A stretch of DNA of 64,000 nucleotides from Roseobacter denitrificans OCh 114 (lineage in GTDB: Bacteria > Pseudomonadota > Alphaproteobacteria > Rhodobacterales > Rhodobacteraceae): NCBI RefSeq assembly GCF_000014045.1, contig NC_008387.1:1-64000 (forward strand). Direction: 5' to 3'. Below, piece after piece: positions 17,418 through 26,839 of the stretch. How positions within the stretch are numbered: the first letter of the stretch is position 1; every line of letters starts with the position of its first letter. The notes under the pieces were generated by a model. It saw only the letters and a program-made list of their open reading frames with translations, searched no databases and had not been told where the DNA came from. Made by a program: the position numbers and the translations under genes.

Positions 17418-18104
17418 ATGGACGAAACAGTCCTGAATTGGTTAAACGTATATGCAGCTCAGTCAGAAACATTTGATAGGTTAGTCTCTTTTGCAGCCAA
17501 TAACGCATTGCCGAAAGGTGTACCCGTCGCGATGTTGTTTTTGTTCTTGTGGTTTCTCCCTCGTGCAGATCAGGCTTACGCACGGGTACGGCTGATCGCT
17601 CTTGTCGCTATATCATTCGTTGCCATTGCGGTGGGAAAAGCAGCGGCGCTCTCGTTTCCATATCGCCCGAGGCCGCTTCATAATGAAGCGCTCGATCTGG
17701 AGTTACCGATATCCATCGGGCCCCAGACACTTGACGGCTGGTCATCGTTTCCCAGCGACCACGCTGTGCTCTACGGAGCTCTGGCGACAGGTTTCTGGAT
17801 GGTGAACCGCTGGGCCGGACTGGCCGCTGTCCTGCACGCCCTTTTGGTTATTGCTTTTTCGCGCGTTTACCTCACACTTCATTATCCTACCGACATCCTC
17901 GGCGGGGCGGCCATCGGGTTGGTGGTGTGTCTTGTACTGATGCGACCGATGGCTGCGCTGGTACAGCGGGTCGGGGTGATCGACATGGCTGAAAGGTGGC
18001 CGCAGTACTTTCACCCCCTTTTCTTTGTAATGCTGTTCCAGATTGCGACGATGTTCACCAGTGCGCGCCAACTCGCCAAACTCATCATCGAGACAGTGAT
18101 TTGA
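17418..18104 (+). CDS. PAP2-family membrane phosphatase
   Basis: This is a six-helix membrane phosphatase of the type-2 phosphatidic acid phosphatase family. It may recycle undecaprenyl pyrophosphate, which would serve the neighbouring lipid-linked assembly. The active-site motifs are visible: PYRPRP near residue 81 (first motif, with the usual Lys offset), PSDH at 112-115, and SR-x5-H-x3-D at 148-159. Length is 228 aa. An AGGTAGCAGGA stretch precedes the ATG at 17418. Base composition of the 260 bases upstream and of the gene's first part is visibly more AT-rich than its neighbours. It is isolated: no overlap with other genes, and convergent with the next one. Confidence 0.85.
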   Translation: MDETVLNWLNVYAAQSETFDRLVSFAANNALPKGVPVAMLFLFLWFLPRADQAYARVRLIALVAISFVAIAVGKAAALSFPYRPRPLHNEALDLELPISIGPQTLDGWSSFPSDHAVLYGALATGFWMVNRWAGLAAVLHALLVIAFSRVYLTLHYPTDILGGAAIGLVVCLVLMRPMAALVQRVGVIDMAERWPQYFHPLFFVMLFQIATMFTSARQLAKLIIETVI

Positions 18105-18170
18105 GGGTGCGGTTCTTGGCAAAGTTACTGGAAATTCACCCGCCAGCCCGCTTGGCTTGTACTGTAACTT

Positions 18171-19541
18171 TCAGAACGCATGCTTGAGGGCGGCGAGGGT
18201 CGAGGCCAGCAAGGTCTGTGCGGCTGACGCATCATTTGTTTCGATATAAACACGCAGTTCGGGGGCGTTGCCGGAGGGGCGGATGTGGATGATGTCGCCG
18301 TCTGTCAGTGTCATGCGCAGACCGTCTGTCAGATCCATCGCTTTCTCTTCTTTGCCCAGGCCGGCCAGAAAGGCGGCGCGCGCGGTGGGGTCGTTTTGCC
18401 ACTTTGCCAGCAGGGGGCGGCTTTTGTCCTGTTCCACGTTCTGCAGGCGGTCCGCGACTGTGACCACGGGGGGTTCTTGTGCGACGCGCGCCGCAATACC
18501 GTCGCGCCCGGCGTAGAGTGTCATCAGAATCGGCAGGGTGCAGTCGCGTGTCACGAGCGCGGGGAGGGGACCAGCGGGTCCCATCGCGTCGAACCCCAGA
18601 AGGAAGCCGCCGTTGGCCTCATAGCCTATGACCCGGCCCTGCGCCTCTTCCATCGCAGCGATGACATAGGGCGAGCCGATTTGCGTCAGCTTGACCTCCT
18701 TGAAACCCTTCTGCGTCACCCCGCTGTTTGACGAAATCGGTGTCGCGATAACCTCGGCCGCCAGGGCTTGTGCTGTGATCTGGCCCAGAATGTCGCCCGG
18801 CACGACGCGCCCGGTTTCATCCGCCAGCAGGGGGCGGTCTGAATCGCCATCGGTCGACACGAGTGCGTCCAGCCCATGGGCCTGAACCCACGCCACGATC
18901 TGCGCGCGGGTGTCGGGGTCAACAGCTTCGGTATCCACGGGGATGAAATGCGCCGAGCGGCCAAGCTCGACCACCTCGGCCCCCAGACCGTTCAGGATCT
19001 GCATCAGATCATCCCGGCCCACCGCGCTATGGGTATAGACGCCGATGCGCCGACCACTCAGCGCCGCTGCGCCAAAGGCACTTACATAGCGCGCGACATA
19101 GGCCTGCGTGGCGGTGGTATCCGTTTCCAGCGTGCCGGGTGTGGCTGGTGGCGAAGGTGTTTCGCCCAAGTGCTGCAGGATCGCGGCCTCGTCCGCCTTG
19201 GTGATCTCTCCTTGCGTGGTGTAGAATTTCAACCCGTTACGATCGGCTGGGATATGGCTGCCGGTGACCATCACGGCCCCCGCACCCCGCCCTTGCGCCG
19301 CCAGTGCCAGCGCGGGCGTGGGCAGCGCGCCACAATCGATCACGCAGACCCCCATCGCGCGCGCCGCTGCCATCACATCCCCGGCAATGCGCGGCGAGGA
19401 GGGGCGCAGATCCTGCCCGACACATAAGATTCCGCCCGTATCACAGACCGTCAAAAACGACTGCACATGGGCGGTGATAAGGTCCGGCGTCATGCCGGTG
19501 ACCAGCCCACGCAGCCCGCTTGTCCCGAATTTGACCGTCAT
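18171..19541 (-). CDS. Phosphomannomutase/phosphoglucomutase
   Basis: This alpha-D-phosphohexomutase interconverts hexose 6- and 1-phosphates and so feeds ManC (mannose-1-P) or RmlA/Ugd precursors (glucose-1-P). Seen in order: FGTSGLRG substrate loop (5-12), the active-site serine loop as TGSHIP at 93-98 (the commoner form is TASHNP), a DGDSDR metal-binding loop near residue 232, a GYEANGG sugar-binding motif near 300, and RPSGNAPELRVY near the C-terminus for phosphate binding. Length (456 aa) is typical. It is the last gene of the rml operon, 11 bases after rmlA. The GSHIP variant keeps the phosphoserine. Which hexose it prefers cannot be read from the sequence. Confidence 0.87.
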   Translation of the reverse strand: MTVKFGTSGLRGLVTGMTPDLITAHVQSFLTVCDTGGILCVGQDLRPSSPRIAGDVMAAARAMGVCVIDCGALPTPALALAAQGRGAGAVMVTGSHIPADRNGLKFYTTQGEITKADEAAILQHLGETPSPPATPGTLETDTTATQAYVARYVSAFGAAALSGRRIGVYTHSAVGRDDLMQILNGLGAEVVELGRSAHFIPVDTEAVDPDTRAQIVAWVQAHGLDALVSTDGDSDRPLLADETGRVVPGDILGQITAQALAAEVIATPISSNSGVTQKGFKEVKLTQIGSPYVIAAMEEAQGRVIGYEANGGFLLGFDAMGPAGPLPALVTRDCTLPILMTLYAGRDGIAARVAQEPPVVTVADRLQNVEQDKSRPLLAKWQNDPTARAAFLAGLGKEEKAMDLTDGLRMTLTDGDIIHIRPSGNAPELRVYIETNDASAAQTLLASTLAALKHAF

Positions 19542-19552
19542 GAGGCGCTCCC

Positions 19553-20431
19553 TTAAAGCTGGCTCAGATAGGTGCCGTAATCATTCTTGGCGTATTTCGC
19601 CGCCTCACGGGCGAGATCCTCGCGACTGATCCAGCCCAGTTCAAAGGCAACCTCTTCGGGGCAGCCGATCTGCTGACCCTGCCGTTTTTCGATGGTGCGC
19701 ACGAAGTTGCCCGCATCGAGCAGGCTGCCATGCGTCCCGGTATCGAGCCAGGCATAACCGCGCCCCATGCGCTGCACGGTAAGGGTCTCTTCGGCCAGAT
19801 AGATCTCAAGCAGGGTGGTGATTTCGACTTCGCCCCGCGCGGAGGGTTTGACGGTGCGGGCCTTGGCGGGGGCGGTGCCATCGACAAAATAGAGCCCCGT
19901 GACCGCGTGGTTCGAGGGCGGCACCTCGGGTTTTTCGATGATGCCGCGCACCACGCCATCATTGTCGAAATCCACCACGCCGTAGCGCTGCGGATCGGCC
20001 ACCTGATAGCCAAAGACGGTCGCCCCTGTGGATTGTGCATCGGCGGCCGCCATCAGATCAGGCAGGCCCTGTCCGAAAAAGATGTTATCCCCCAGCACCA
20101 GCGCCGAAGGGGCCCCGGCCAGAAAGTCTTCCGCCAGAATAAAGGCCTGCGCGAGGCCATCGGGGGAGGGTTGCACGATATAGGTCAGTGTGATGCCCCA
20201 TTGCGCGCCATCCCCCAACATGCGCCGGAACTGATCCTGATCGCCCGGGGTGGTGATGATCGCGATCTCGCGGATGCCCGCCAGCATCAGCACCGAAAGC
20301 GGATAATAGATCATCGGCTTGTCATAGATCGGCAGCAGTTGTTTCGACACTCCCAGCGTGATCGGATAGAGCCGCGTGCCCGAGCCGCCCGCCAGAATGA
20401 TGCCTTTGCGCTGTGTTTTGGGGGGGGTCAT
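19553..20431 (-). CDS. rmlA: Glucose-1-phosphate thymidylyltransferase
   Basis: This is the first enzyme of dTDP-L-rhamnose synthesis, making dTDP-glucose from dTTP and glucose-1-phosphate. Near the N-terminus is GIILAGGSGTRLYPIT with the nucleotide-binding GGSGTRL. YDKPMIYYPLSVLMLAGI follows near residue 35, and LGDNIFFG near residue 107 carries the metal-binding Asp. VEKP-type substrate contacts (IIEKPEVPPSNHAVTGLY) lie near residue 165. The 292-residue length is exactly that expected. It lies 12 bases after rmlD and 11 before the phosphohexomutase, so it belongs to the same operon. The order rmlC-rmlB-rmlD-rmlA is clear. Confidence 0.96.
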   Translation of the reverse strand: MTPPKTQRKGIILAGGSGTRLYPITLGVSKQLLPIYDKPMIYYPLSVLMLAGIREIAIITTPGDQDQFRRMLGDGAQWGITLTYIVQPSPDGLAQAFILAEDFLAGAPSALVLGDNIFFGQGLPDLMAAADAQSTGATVFGYQVADPQRYGVVDFDNDGVVRGIIEKPEVPPSNHAVTGLYFVDGTAPAKARTVKPSARGEVEITTLLEIYLAEETLTVQRMGRGYAWLDTGTHGSLLDAGNFVRTIEKRQGQQIGCPEEVAFELGWISREDLAREAAKYAKNDYGTYLSQL

Positions 20432-20443
20432 TGGGTCGTCTCC

Positions 20444-21289
20444 TCAGGTGTTCAGATCGCTCAGGACCCCGGCCAGCCCTGTGCGCCAGTCGGGACGTGG
20501 GATGCCAAATGTCGCTGTGGTTGTGCTGCAATCGAGGCGTGAATTCAGCGGGCGTTGCGCCGGGGTGGGATATTGGGACGTGGGGATATCGGTGACATCG
20601 ACGCTGAGCCCGCTTTGCGCGAAGATTTCACGCGCGAAATCGGCCCAGCTGATATCCGGCGCACCGCTGAAATGATAGGTGCCCGATTTTGATGGGTCTT
20701 GGGTCAGTGCGCGCGCAATTTCCACACAAACAGCGGCAATATCGCGCGCGGGCGTGGGTCCACCGATCTGATCCGCCACGATGGTAAGGGCGTCCCGTTC
20801 TGCCCCCAAACGCCGCATGGTTTTGACGAAATTCGCACCATGGGCCGAAAACACCCAGGATGTGCGCAGGATCGCATGAGCGCCACCCGCCGCCGCGACA
20901 CCCTTTTCCCCGCCCAGCTTGCTGGCCCCGTAAACGCCCAAGGGACCGGTCGGCGCGTCCGGTTGCCAGGGCCTCTGCCCGGAGCCATCAAATACGTAAT
21001 CGGTGGAGATATGCACAAAAGGGATGCCCCGCGCCGCAGCGGCCGCCGCCATCGCCGTGGGCGCCATGGCGTTGACGATCATCGCCGTGTCGCGGTCCTC
21101 TTCGGCTTTGTCCACTGCCGTATAGGCGGCCGCATTAATCACCGCATCCGCGTCACACCCGGCAATCACCGCCTCACAAGCACCGGGATCGCTCAGATCC
21201 GCCTGTTCCCGGCCCAGACAAGTCACACCATCCAACTGCGCCAGTTCCGTCGCCACTTGCCCGGTTTGGCCGAAGACGAGGATCTTCAT
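20444..21289 (-). CDS. rmlD: dTDP-4-dehydrorhamnose reductase
   Basis: This is the last step of dTDP-L-rhamnose synthesis, an NADPH-dependent reduction. The N-terminus has [10 protein letters not shown], the Rossmann glycine motif of RmlD proteins. [12 protein letters not shown] near residue 65 is the family hallmark. STDYVFDG near residue 105 follows, and the catalytic YGASKLGGE segment (Tyr/Lys) lies near residue 130. The start at 21289 overlaps the rmlB stop by four bases and gives the usual 281 residues; in-frame codons further upstream lie inside rmlB. Confidence 0.95.
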   Translation of the reverse strand: MKILVFGQTGQVATELAQLDGVTCLGREQADLSDPGACEAVIAGCDADAVINAAAYTAVDKAEEDRDTAMIVNAMAPTAMAAAAAARGIPFVHISTDYVFDGSGQRPWQPDAPTGPLGVYGASKLGGEKGVAAAGGAHAILRTSWVFSAHGANFVKTMRRLGAERDALTIVADQIGGPTPARDIAAVCVEIARALTQDPSKSGTYHFSGAPDISWADFAREIFAQSGLSVDVTDIPTSQYPTPAQRPLNSRLDCSTTTATFGIPRPDWRTGLAGVLSDLNT

Positions 21290-22362
21290 GGGCGCGCGCC
21301 CAACCGTTCGCCCACCCCATCGCGGGTTTGCAGGGCGCGCCACCAGTCTTCGTTGTCGAGATACCATTGCACGGTTTTTTCCAGGCCCTCCTCCAGCGTG
21401 ACCGAAGGGCGCCAGCCCAGTTCTGTGGCGATCCGGGTGGGGTCGATGGCGTAGCGCAGGTCATGGCCGGGGCGGTCGGTGACGAAGGTGATCTGATCCG
21501 CGTAGGAGGGTTTGTCATGCCCTGCCGCTGCGCTGCCTGAGGGCGTGGTTTTGGGTTTTTTAGTGTCTAATATGGCGCAGATCATCCGCACGATATCGAT
21601 GTTTTTCGCCTCGTTTTCACCACCGATGTTATAGCTGCGCCCCACCGCCCCTTTCGCCAGCACCGTGAGCAACGCATCCGCGTGATCCTCAACATAAAGC
21701 CAGTCGCGCACGTTCTCGCCCACGCCATAGACGGGGATATCCTTGCCCGCCAGCGCGTTCAGGATCACCACGGGGATCAGCTTTTCGGGGAAATGGTAGG
21801 GGCCGTAATTGTTCGAACAATTGGTCATCACGATGGGCAGCCCATAGGTTTCCGCCCAGGCGCGCACCAGGTGGTCGCTGGCCGCCTTGGACGCTGAATA
21901 GGGCGAGCGCGGATCGTAAGGCGTGGTTTCGGTGAATTGTCCGGTCGCGCCCAGGGAGCCAAACACCTCATCGGTGGAGATATGATGAAAGCGGAAACCT
22001 TCGGGCTTACCTTGAGCTGTCCAAAAGCTGCGCGCGGCCTCCAGCAGGTGGTAGGTGCCGGTGATGTTGGTCTCGATGAAATCGCCCGGCCCGTCGATGG
22101 AGCGGTCCACATGGCTTTCCGCCGCCAGATGCATCACCGCGTCAGGTTTATGGCTGGCAAAGACCCGGTCGAGCGCCGCACGGTCGCGGATATCGGCGTG
22201 CTCAAAAACATAGGCGGGGTTGTCCGCGACACTGGCCACATTCTCAAGACATGCCGCATAGGTCAGCGCATCAAGGTTCACCACATGGTGCCCCTGTGCA
22301 ATCGCCTGCCGCACCACCGCAGAGCCGATGAACCCCGCGCCCCCGGTCACCAGAAGTTTCAT
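21286..22362 (-). CDS. rmlB: dTDP-glucose 4,6-dehydratase
   Basis: This is the second enzyme of the dTDP-rhamnose pathway, converting dTDP-glucose to dTDP-4-keto-6-deoxyglucose with bound NAD. Visible features: [12 protein letters not shown] at residues 6-17; [15 protein letters not shown] near 80-95; [12 protein letters not shown] near 132; the catalytic [12 protein letters not shown] near 160; and [17 protein letters not shown] near 185. All are hallmarks of RmlB. Length (358 aa) is typical. It overlaps rmlC by four bases upstream and rmlD by four downstream. Confidence 0.96.
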   Translation of the reverse strand: MKLLVTGGAGFIGSAVVRQAIAQGHHVVNLDALTYAACLENVASVADNPAYVFEHADIRDRAALDRVFASHKPDAVMHLAAESHVDRSIDGPGDFIETNITGTYHLLEAARSFWTAQGKPEGFRFHHISTDEVFGSLGATGQFTETTPYDPRSPYSASKAASDHLVRAWAETYGLPIVMTNCSNNYGPYHFPEKLIPVVILNALAGKDIPVYGVGENVRDWLYVEDHADALLTVLAKGAVGRSYNIGGENEAKNIDIVRMICAILDTKKPKTTPSGSAAAGHDKPSYADQITFVTDRPGHDLRYAIDPTRIATELGWRPSVTLEEGLEKTVQWYLDNEDWWRALQTRDGVGERLGARP

Positions 22363-22928
22363 TGCACCCCCTCCCAGACGAACGGGCTGTCGAAATCCGC
22401 AAGCCCTTGGGCTGCGGCGTCTTTGTCTGACAAAACAGGCTCTAAATCGCCCAAACCCCAGTCGATCCCGATGGTCGGGCAGTCAAAGCGGACCGCCCCG
22501 TCGCATTCGGGCGCATAATAATCAGAGCATTTGTAGATGATTTCCGTCTCGGGCTGGCGGGTGGCGAACCCATGCAGGAAACCGGTGGGCACCAGCATCT
22601 GCTTGCCATTCTCATAGCTCAGTTCCGCGCCAACCCACTGGCCATAGGTGGGTGAGCCGCGCCGGATGTCGACGGCCACATCGAAAAACGCCCCACGCCC
22701 GCAGCGCACGAGTTTGGCCTGCGCATGGGGGGGAGATTGAAAATGCAGGCCCCGCACCGTGCCTGTCTGCATCGACAGCGAATGATTGTCCTGCACCCAG
22801 GTGAAATCAAGCCCCTGCGCGGCCATCTCCCGCGCGCTCCAGCTTTCACTGAAAAATCCGCGCGCATCCCCGAACCGTTTGGGTGTCAGAACAAAAACAC
22901 CCGCCAATTTCGTCTGTTCAATCTGCAA
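22359..22928 (-). CDS. rmlC: dTDP-4-dehydrorhamnose 3,5-epimerase
   Basis: This is the third enzyme of the pathway, a cupin-fold epimerase. Seen are [15 protein letters not shown] near the N-terminus, [10 protein letters not shown] near residue 52 with the catalytic His, [22 protein letters not shown] near residue 70-90 and [22 protein letters not shown] near 120-140. I place the start at a TTG (22928) because GAGG lies eight bases upstream and the resulting 189 aa matches known RmlC length. ATG codons at 22955 and 22964 would add 9 or 12 residues not seen in the family. It is the first gene of the rhamnose operon; a 177-base gap separates it from the gene upstream. Confidence 0.93.
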   Translation of the reverse strand: MQIEQTKLAGVFVLTPKRFGDARGFFSESWSAREMAAQGLDFTWVQDNHSLSMQTGTVRGLHFQSPPHAQAKLVRCGRGAFFDVAVDIRRGSPTYGQWVGAELSYENGKQMLVPTGFLHGFATRQPETEIIYKCSDYYAPECDGAVRFDCPTIGIDWGLGDLEPVLSDKDAAAQGLADFDSPFVWEGVQ

Positions 22929-23105
22929 CTCTTTATCCTCGCCCTGATCGGGCATTCCATACACCGGGCATGGCGTTGATTAAACAAGTATCCTTACCAT
23001 GAGGATATCAGCGCTCGGCTTAGACGTACCCCGAGGAATGCGATTACTTAAAATCCTCTTTATTCGTTCAAACGCCGGTGACGCGACCGGGAACCCCGTG
23101 GCCTC

Positions 23106-23927
23106 TCACCCCTCGTCAGAGGTGGAGTTGGCATTTGTGTAAGCATTCAGCACGGTTCCGATCACGTTGGTCTGTTCGCTGATTTCGCGTTCACAGATAT
23201 CAAACTGACCGTAGCGGGTCGCATTGGCGCGCGCGACGATCAGCGCACAATCCACATTCTTGAGAAAGGCGCGGGTGTCGTCATTGACCAGCACGGAGGG
23301 CAGATCGAAGATCATGATGTCGGGCGCATAAGTCGCCTCGATCTGGTCGATGATATCAGCGGTTTCCTCCGCCAGCAGCAGACGGGTCGGGTCGGTTTCA
23401 GCATCGCGGGCCATGGAAACAGCGACATTATCCCCGATCCGCAGAGCCTGTTCGCTGAACGCCGCGCGCCCGGCCAGCAGATCCCCGATCCCATGGGTGG
23501 GTTTGGCCTCAAAAAAGGAATGTACCGAAGGATCGCGCAGATCGAGATCCATCAGAATGGCGCGCAGGTCTTTTTGTCGACCCAACCCCAGCGCCAGATT
23601 GCAGGCAGTGGTGGTTTTCCCCGAGTTTGGCATCGGGGAGGTAATGGCCAGTCTTTTCCAGCCGTTCTGGCGCATCTGCAGCAAGACCTTGGTGCGCAGG
23701 ATATCAAAGGGCGCGGCACTGGGTCCGGCCTGACGGGTCACGATGCGCTGCTCACTCAGGTGCCGGTCCGAGACATCAAAGGGGGTCAGCGCCTCCCACA
23801 AAGCGTCCTGCGGAAGGATTTTTCCTGTGGTTTGCCCTATGGGGCTGCGTGGTTTTGCCCGCAGCGTTCCCGTGGGCGTGCCCCTTGCCTTACGGGCTTT
23901 TTCCAAAGCGGCTTGCAGTTTTTCCAT
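23106..23927 (-). CDS. CpsD/CapB-like polysaccharide-associated ATPase (MinD/BY-kinase fold)
   Basis: This is a cytoplasmic ATPase partner of the chain-length protein encoded just upstream. It shows the bacterial tyrosine-kinase type nucleotide site: a Walker A-like PNSGKTT near residue 105, Walker A' LMDLDLRDPS near residue 130 and Walker B-like IMIFDLPSV near residue 200. The N-terminal 80 residues are basic and disordered-looking. The C-terminus ends soon after GTVLNAYTNA and has no cluster of tyrosines. Autophosphorylation on a Tyr tail, typical of BY-kinases, is therefore doubtful. It resembles the CapB-like protein of PEP-CTERM exopolysaccharide loci. The gap to the chain-length gene is 20 bases. 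Confidence 0.82.
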   Translation of the reverse strand: MEKLQAALEKARKARGTPTGTLRAKPRSPIGQTTGKILPQDALWEALTPFDVSDRHLSEQRIVTRQAGPSAAPFDILRTKVLLQMRQNGWKRLAITSPMPNSGKTTTACNLALGLGRQKDLRAILMDLDLRDPSVHSFFEAKPTHGIGDLLAGRAAFSEQALRIGDNVAVSMARDAETDPTRLLLAEETADIIDQIEATYAPDIMIFDLPSVLVNDDTRAFLKNVDCALIVARANATRYGQFDICEREISEQTNVIGTVLNAYTNANSTSDEG

Positions 23928-23947
23928 AGTCTACGTGACCTTTTACC

Positions 23948-25495
23948 TTACCCAAGCCCCAGGCGGGACAGACCCTTTTGCACAATCAGTTCCAGTGGCA
24001 GATACGTGCTGTCGATATACCACAGAGCCAAAGGAACGCTTACCAAGACGAAAACCGTAGCACCGATGATGCTGGCGCGGCGGATCAGGCGGCGGCGGCG
24101 GCTTTCCATATAGGGAATGGTCGCGATCGGGGTGATATCAAAGCGGCTGACCAGCTCTGCCGGACGGCGGATGGTCCGGTTGAGAAATTCAAGCAGAGCG
24201 AAGTAAGCCCCCGCCAACCCGATGCCGACGGCGGCCCCCGCAATGGCGATCTTGGGCCGGTTCGGGCCGGTTGGCACATTGGGGACGGTTGCGCTTTCGA
24301 TGATGGTGATGCGCTGGCCCTGCGCCGTGGTTTCGATCCGTTCACTCATCTGAGAAGCGTTCAGGTTCAGCACAGCGGCGTTGTAGCGGCTTTCGATGAT
24401 CTCATATTCGCGCTCCAGTCCGGACAGAATGATGCCATTGCTCGAACTGCGCGCGATCGCCTCCTGAAGCTGCGCAAGCTCATCTGTGGTGCTTTCGATA
24501 TCGTTTTCGATAAAATCCAGCCGCGTGTCGATCTCAGCCAGGGTGGCGGTCAGAACCGGATCCTCGGTGGCGATTTCTTCCTCCTCGGCCAGGAGAGCAG
24601 CCTTATCCGCCGCGATGCTGCCCTCAAGCCGTTCCACAAGGGCGCGCAGGCGGACGATGTTGGGGTGGGTTTCGGAATAGCGCGACAATTCCGCATTAAG
24701 TTCTGCCTCGGCGTTGCGCAGGCGTTGCTCATCAGCGCTCAGAGCCGCCTGTCCCCCTTCGCGGCGCACCTCGCCCGTGGCTTCATAGATATTGAGGACA
24801 TCTTCGCGCTGCGCCAGATATACACTGCGCTCACGTTCCAGCCGCTCCAGCCGTTCCTGCAACAGCGTCTGCCGCCCCAGCCGGTAGCTCTGGTTCTCGG
24901 GCAGGGCTGCGACATTGTCGGATTTGAACTGTGAAATCTCGGCACTTTGCCGGGCCAGCTCTTCTTCCATGCGCTGCACTTCCTGCTGGAAGAACTGCAA
25001 GGTGCCTGCCGCGCGTGCGATGCGGAAACTGGCGTTCTCGTCCAGAATGATGGTCACATATTCATTCACGACCGCCGCTGCGATCCGGCCGGAACGCGCC
25101 TCGAAGGAAATGCGCAGAACGGTCGCCTGATTGCGCCCCTCAGTGCGCCGGATGCGGGTGGCGGTGCGCATCGCTTGCTCGACCTCATCGGGATCCATTT
25201 CGCGCAGGTTCTCAAACACATTCAAACGGTTGGCGATATCGATCAGATTGGCCCGGGTCAAAAGCCGTTCCTGAATGATGTCAAGCTGTTCCAACGCATC
25301 TGTCTGAATGGTCGAGCGCACCATCTCATCAGGGATTTGCGGCGCTTCGACCAGCAGGCGGGCGCCTGTGGACCATGTCTCGGGCAGCTTCAGTGCGGTG
25401 ATCACCCCAAGGCCTGACCCGAGCAACACGAAGAGCATCATCACCGGCATGCGGCGCACAAGAAGTTTCCAGTAGAATGCGATATCCAGATTCAT
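23948..25495 (-). CDS. Wzz/GumC-type polysaccharide chain-length determinant
   Basis: This is an inner-membrane polysaccharide co-polymerase that sets chain length and bridges to export. A transmembrane segment near the N-terminus (about 15-35) is followed by the Wzz domain (LPETWSTGARLLVEAP), a long periplasmic coiled coil (about 160-400), and a GNRR-like domain. The Pro-rich PNVPTGPNRPKIAIAGAAVG stretch then leads into the second transmembrane segment near residue 430, and another hydrophobic segment lies near 475-495. Length (515 aa) suits the GumC/EpsC group. The 5' end overlaps the ExeA-like ATPase gene by four bases. The separate ATPase gene downstream supplies the partner that is fused in some relatives. 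Confidence 0.86.
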   Translation of the reverse strand: MNLDIAFYWKLLVRRMPVMMLFVLLGSGLGVITALKLPETWSTGARLLVEAPQIPDEMVRSTIQTDALEQLDIIQERLLTRANLIDIANRLNVFENLREMDPDEVEQAMRTATRIRRTEGRNQATVLRISFEARSGRIAAAVVNEYVTIILDENASFRIARAAGTLQFFQQEVQRMEEELARQSAEISQFKSDNVAALPENQSYRLGRQTLLQERLERLERERSVYLAQREDVLNIYEATGEVRREGGQAALSADEQRLRNAEAELNAELSRYSETHPNIVRLRALVERLEGSIAADKAALLAEEEEIATEDPVLTATLAEIDTRLDFIENDIESTTDELAQLQEAIARSSSNGIILSGLEREYEIIESRYNAAVLNLNASQMSERIETTAQGQRITIIESATVPNVPTGPNRPKIAIAGAAVGIGLAGAYFALLEFLNRTIRRPAELVSRFDITPIATIPYMESRRRRLIRRASIIGATVFVLVSVPLALWYIDSTYLPLELIVQKGLSRLGLG

Positions 25496-26373
25496 TCTGC
25501 AGCCTTTTCAGGAAGATCCACCCGGTCGGTCAGGACCAGTAGCGGGGGGGCCGGTTTCAGGATCAGACCGTCACGGATCAGCTCGTTGATGATCGGCTTG
25601 CCGACAACCGTATTGCCCGCACTTGCCGCATAGACCAGCGCCAGATCGCACAGCTTGTTGATCGAGCGCGGAATGCCTTCCGCCTCAAGGTGGATATGGC
25701 TCAGGGCAGGGGCGGTGATTTCCTCCCCCGTGCCCCCGACCCGTTGCAGGCGGTGTTTGATATAAGCCACGCTGTCGGCACGCGCAAAGGGGGCCAGATG
25801 ATAGGTGGCGGTCACACGTTGGGCAAACTGGCGCAATTCGGGGCGCGAGATCAGATCGCGCAGCTCGGGCTGGCCAGCCAGAATGATCTGCAACAACTCG
25901 TCCTTGCCCGAATTGATATTGGTCAGCATGCGCAGCTCTTCGAGCATCTCAGCGCCCAGGTTCTGCGCCTCGTCAATGATCAGCACCACATGGCGCCCGG
26001 CGGCGTATTCACTCACGACAAAGTTCTGGAAATGCTGAAACAGCGACACGTAATCCGTCTCGGACGGCAAGGCGACATCCAGCGCATTCAGCACCCAACG
26101 CAACAGATCGCCCCGGTCCCCCTGCGCATTGGACACCAGTCCCAGCGTGATATCATCCTCCACCTTGCGCAGCAAAGCCTGCAGCAGCATCGTCTTGCCC
26201 ATCCCGACCTCACCGGTCAGCATCGTCAAGGGCGCATGGGTCATAAGCCCATATTCCAAAACGGAAAAAGCGCGCGTGTGGGATTTTGACAGGAACAGGA
26301 AATCAGGATCGGGCGACAAGGAGAAAGGTCGCTCGCTGAAACCGAAATGTGCATTGTAAAGTTCAGCGGCCAT
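25492..26373 (-). CDS. ExeA-like AAA ATPase of the exopolysaccharide/exosortase-associated type
   Basis: This AAA+ ATPase resembles the general-secretion protein ExeA and the ATPase found in PEP-CTERM/exosortase exopolysaccharide loci. It starts with FGFSERPFSLSPDPDFLFLS (about 10-29), the diagnostic opening of the family. Walker A is GEVGMGKT near residue 54, and Walker B with sensor is VVLIIDEAQNL near residue 130. A C-terminal helical domain ends in a hydrophobic/Pro stretch (KPAPPLLVL). Length is 293 aa. It is the first gene of the three-gene minus-strand block, overlapping the chain-length gene (ATGA). No membrane segment or peptidoglycan-binding domain is present. Its exact job in such loci is not established. 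Confidence 0.8.
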   Translation of the reverse strand: MAAELYNAHFGFSERPFSLSPDPDFLFLSKSHTRAFSVLEYGLMTHAPLTMLTGEVGMGKTMLLQALLRKVEDDITLGLVSNAQGDRGDLLRWVLNALDVALPSETDYVSLFQHFQNFVVSEYAAGRHVVLIIDEAQNLGAEMLEELRMLTNINSGKDELLQIILAGQPELRDLISRPELRQFAQRVTATYHLAPFARADSVAYIKHRLQRVGGTGEEITAPALSHIHLEAEGIPRSINKLCDLALVYAASAGNTVVGKPIINELIRDGLILKPAPPLLVLTDRVDLPEKAAE

Positions 26374-26839
26374 AGCTCTGAAACTTTATCCTTATCCTGA
26401 TACCGACAGCAAAGACGTAATCATCTTGCGTAATAGTTACCAGAAGGGGCTGTATTGCCAAAATAAGTGTATTTCAAGGCGCGCATCTCGCCTTATGCGA
26501 TATTGATGCCGCGGGATTTGATTCGAAAATAGCCGCTGACAGCACCGATAACGGAGAAGTTAATTCCTGCCCGTCGACAATTAACCACATCTACATTTAT
26601 TTTTTTCTACCTTTACGGGTAAAATATTGATTTCAGCAAAAATTTCTATCAATTCTCATAAAAATTTACCAAACAGCACTCACTGGGCTATGCTTGCGGT
26701 CAGACAAAATGCTAACAATTATGACAGTCGCATCTGGAAGACTTTCTTAGGCATTTTTGCGCATGTGTTCTGTGAGCCGAAGTGATGCGCGTTGTGTGTA
26801 ACAGTATTTGGAGCCGGGTCATTTCGTCCGGAAGTGTGT
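26374..26839. other. AT-rich divergent promoter region
   Basis: The 466 bases between the minus-strand export block and the plus-strand sugar transferase are markedly AT-rich, especially at 26580-26680. They hold no convincing gene. Promoters for both directions of the exopolysaccharide export genes must be here. I see many A/T tracts that could bind nucleoid proteins, but no clear operator. Confidence 0.5.
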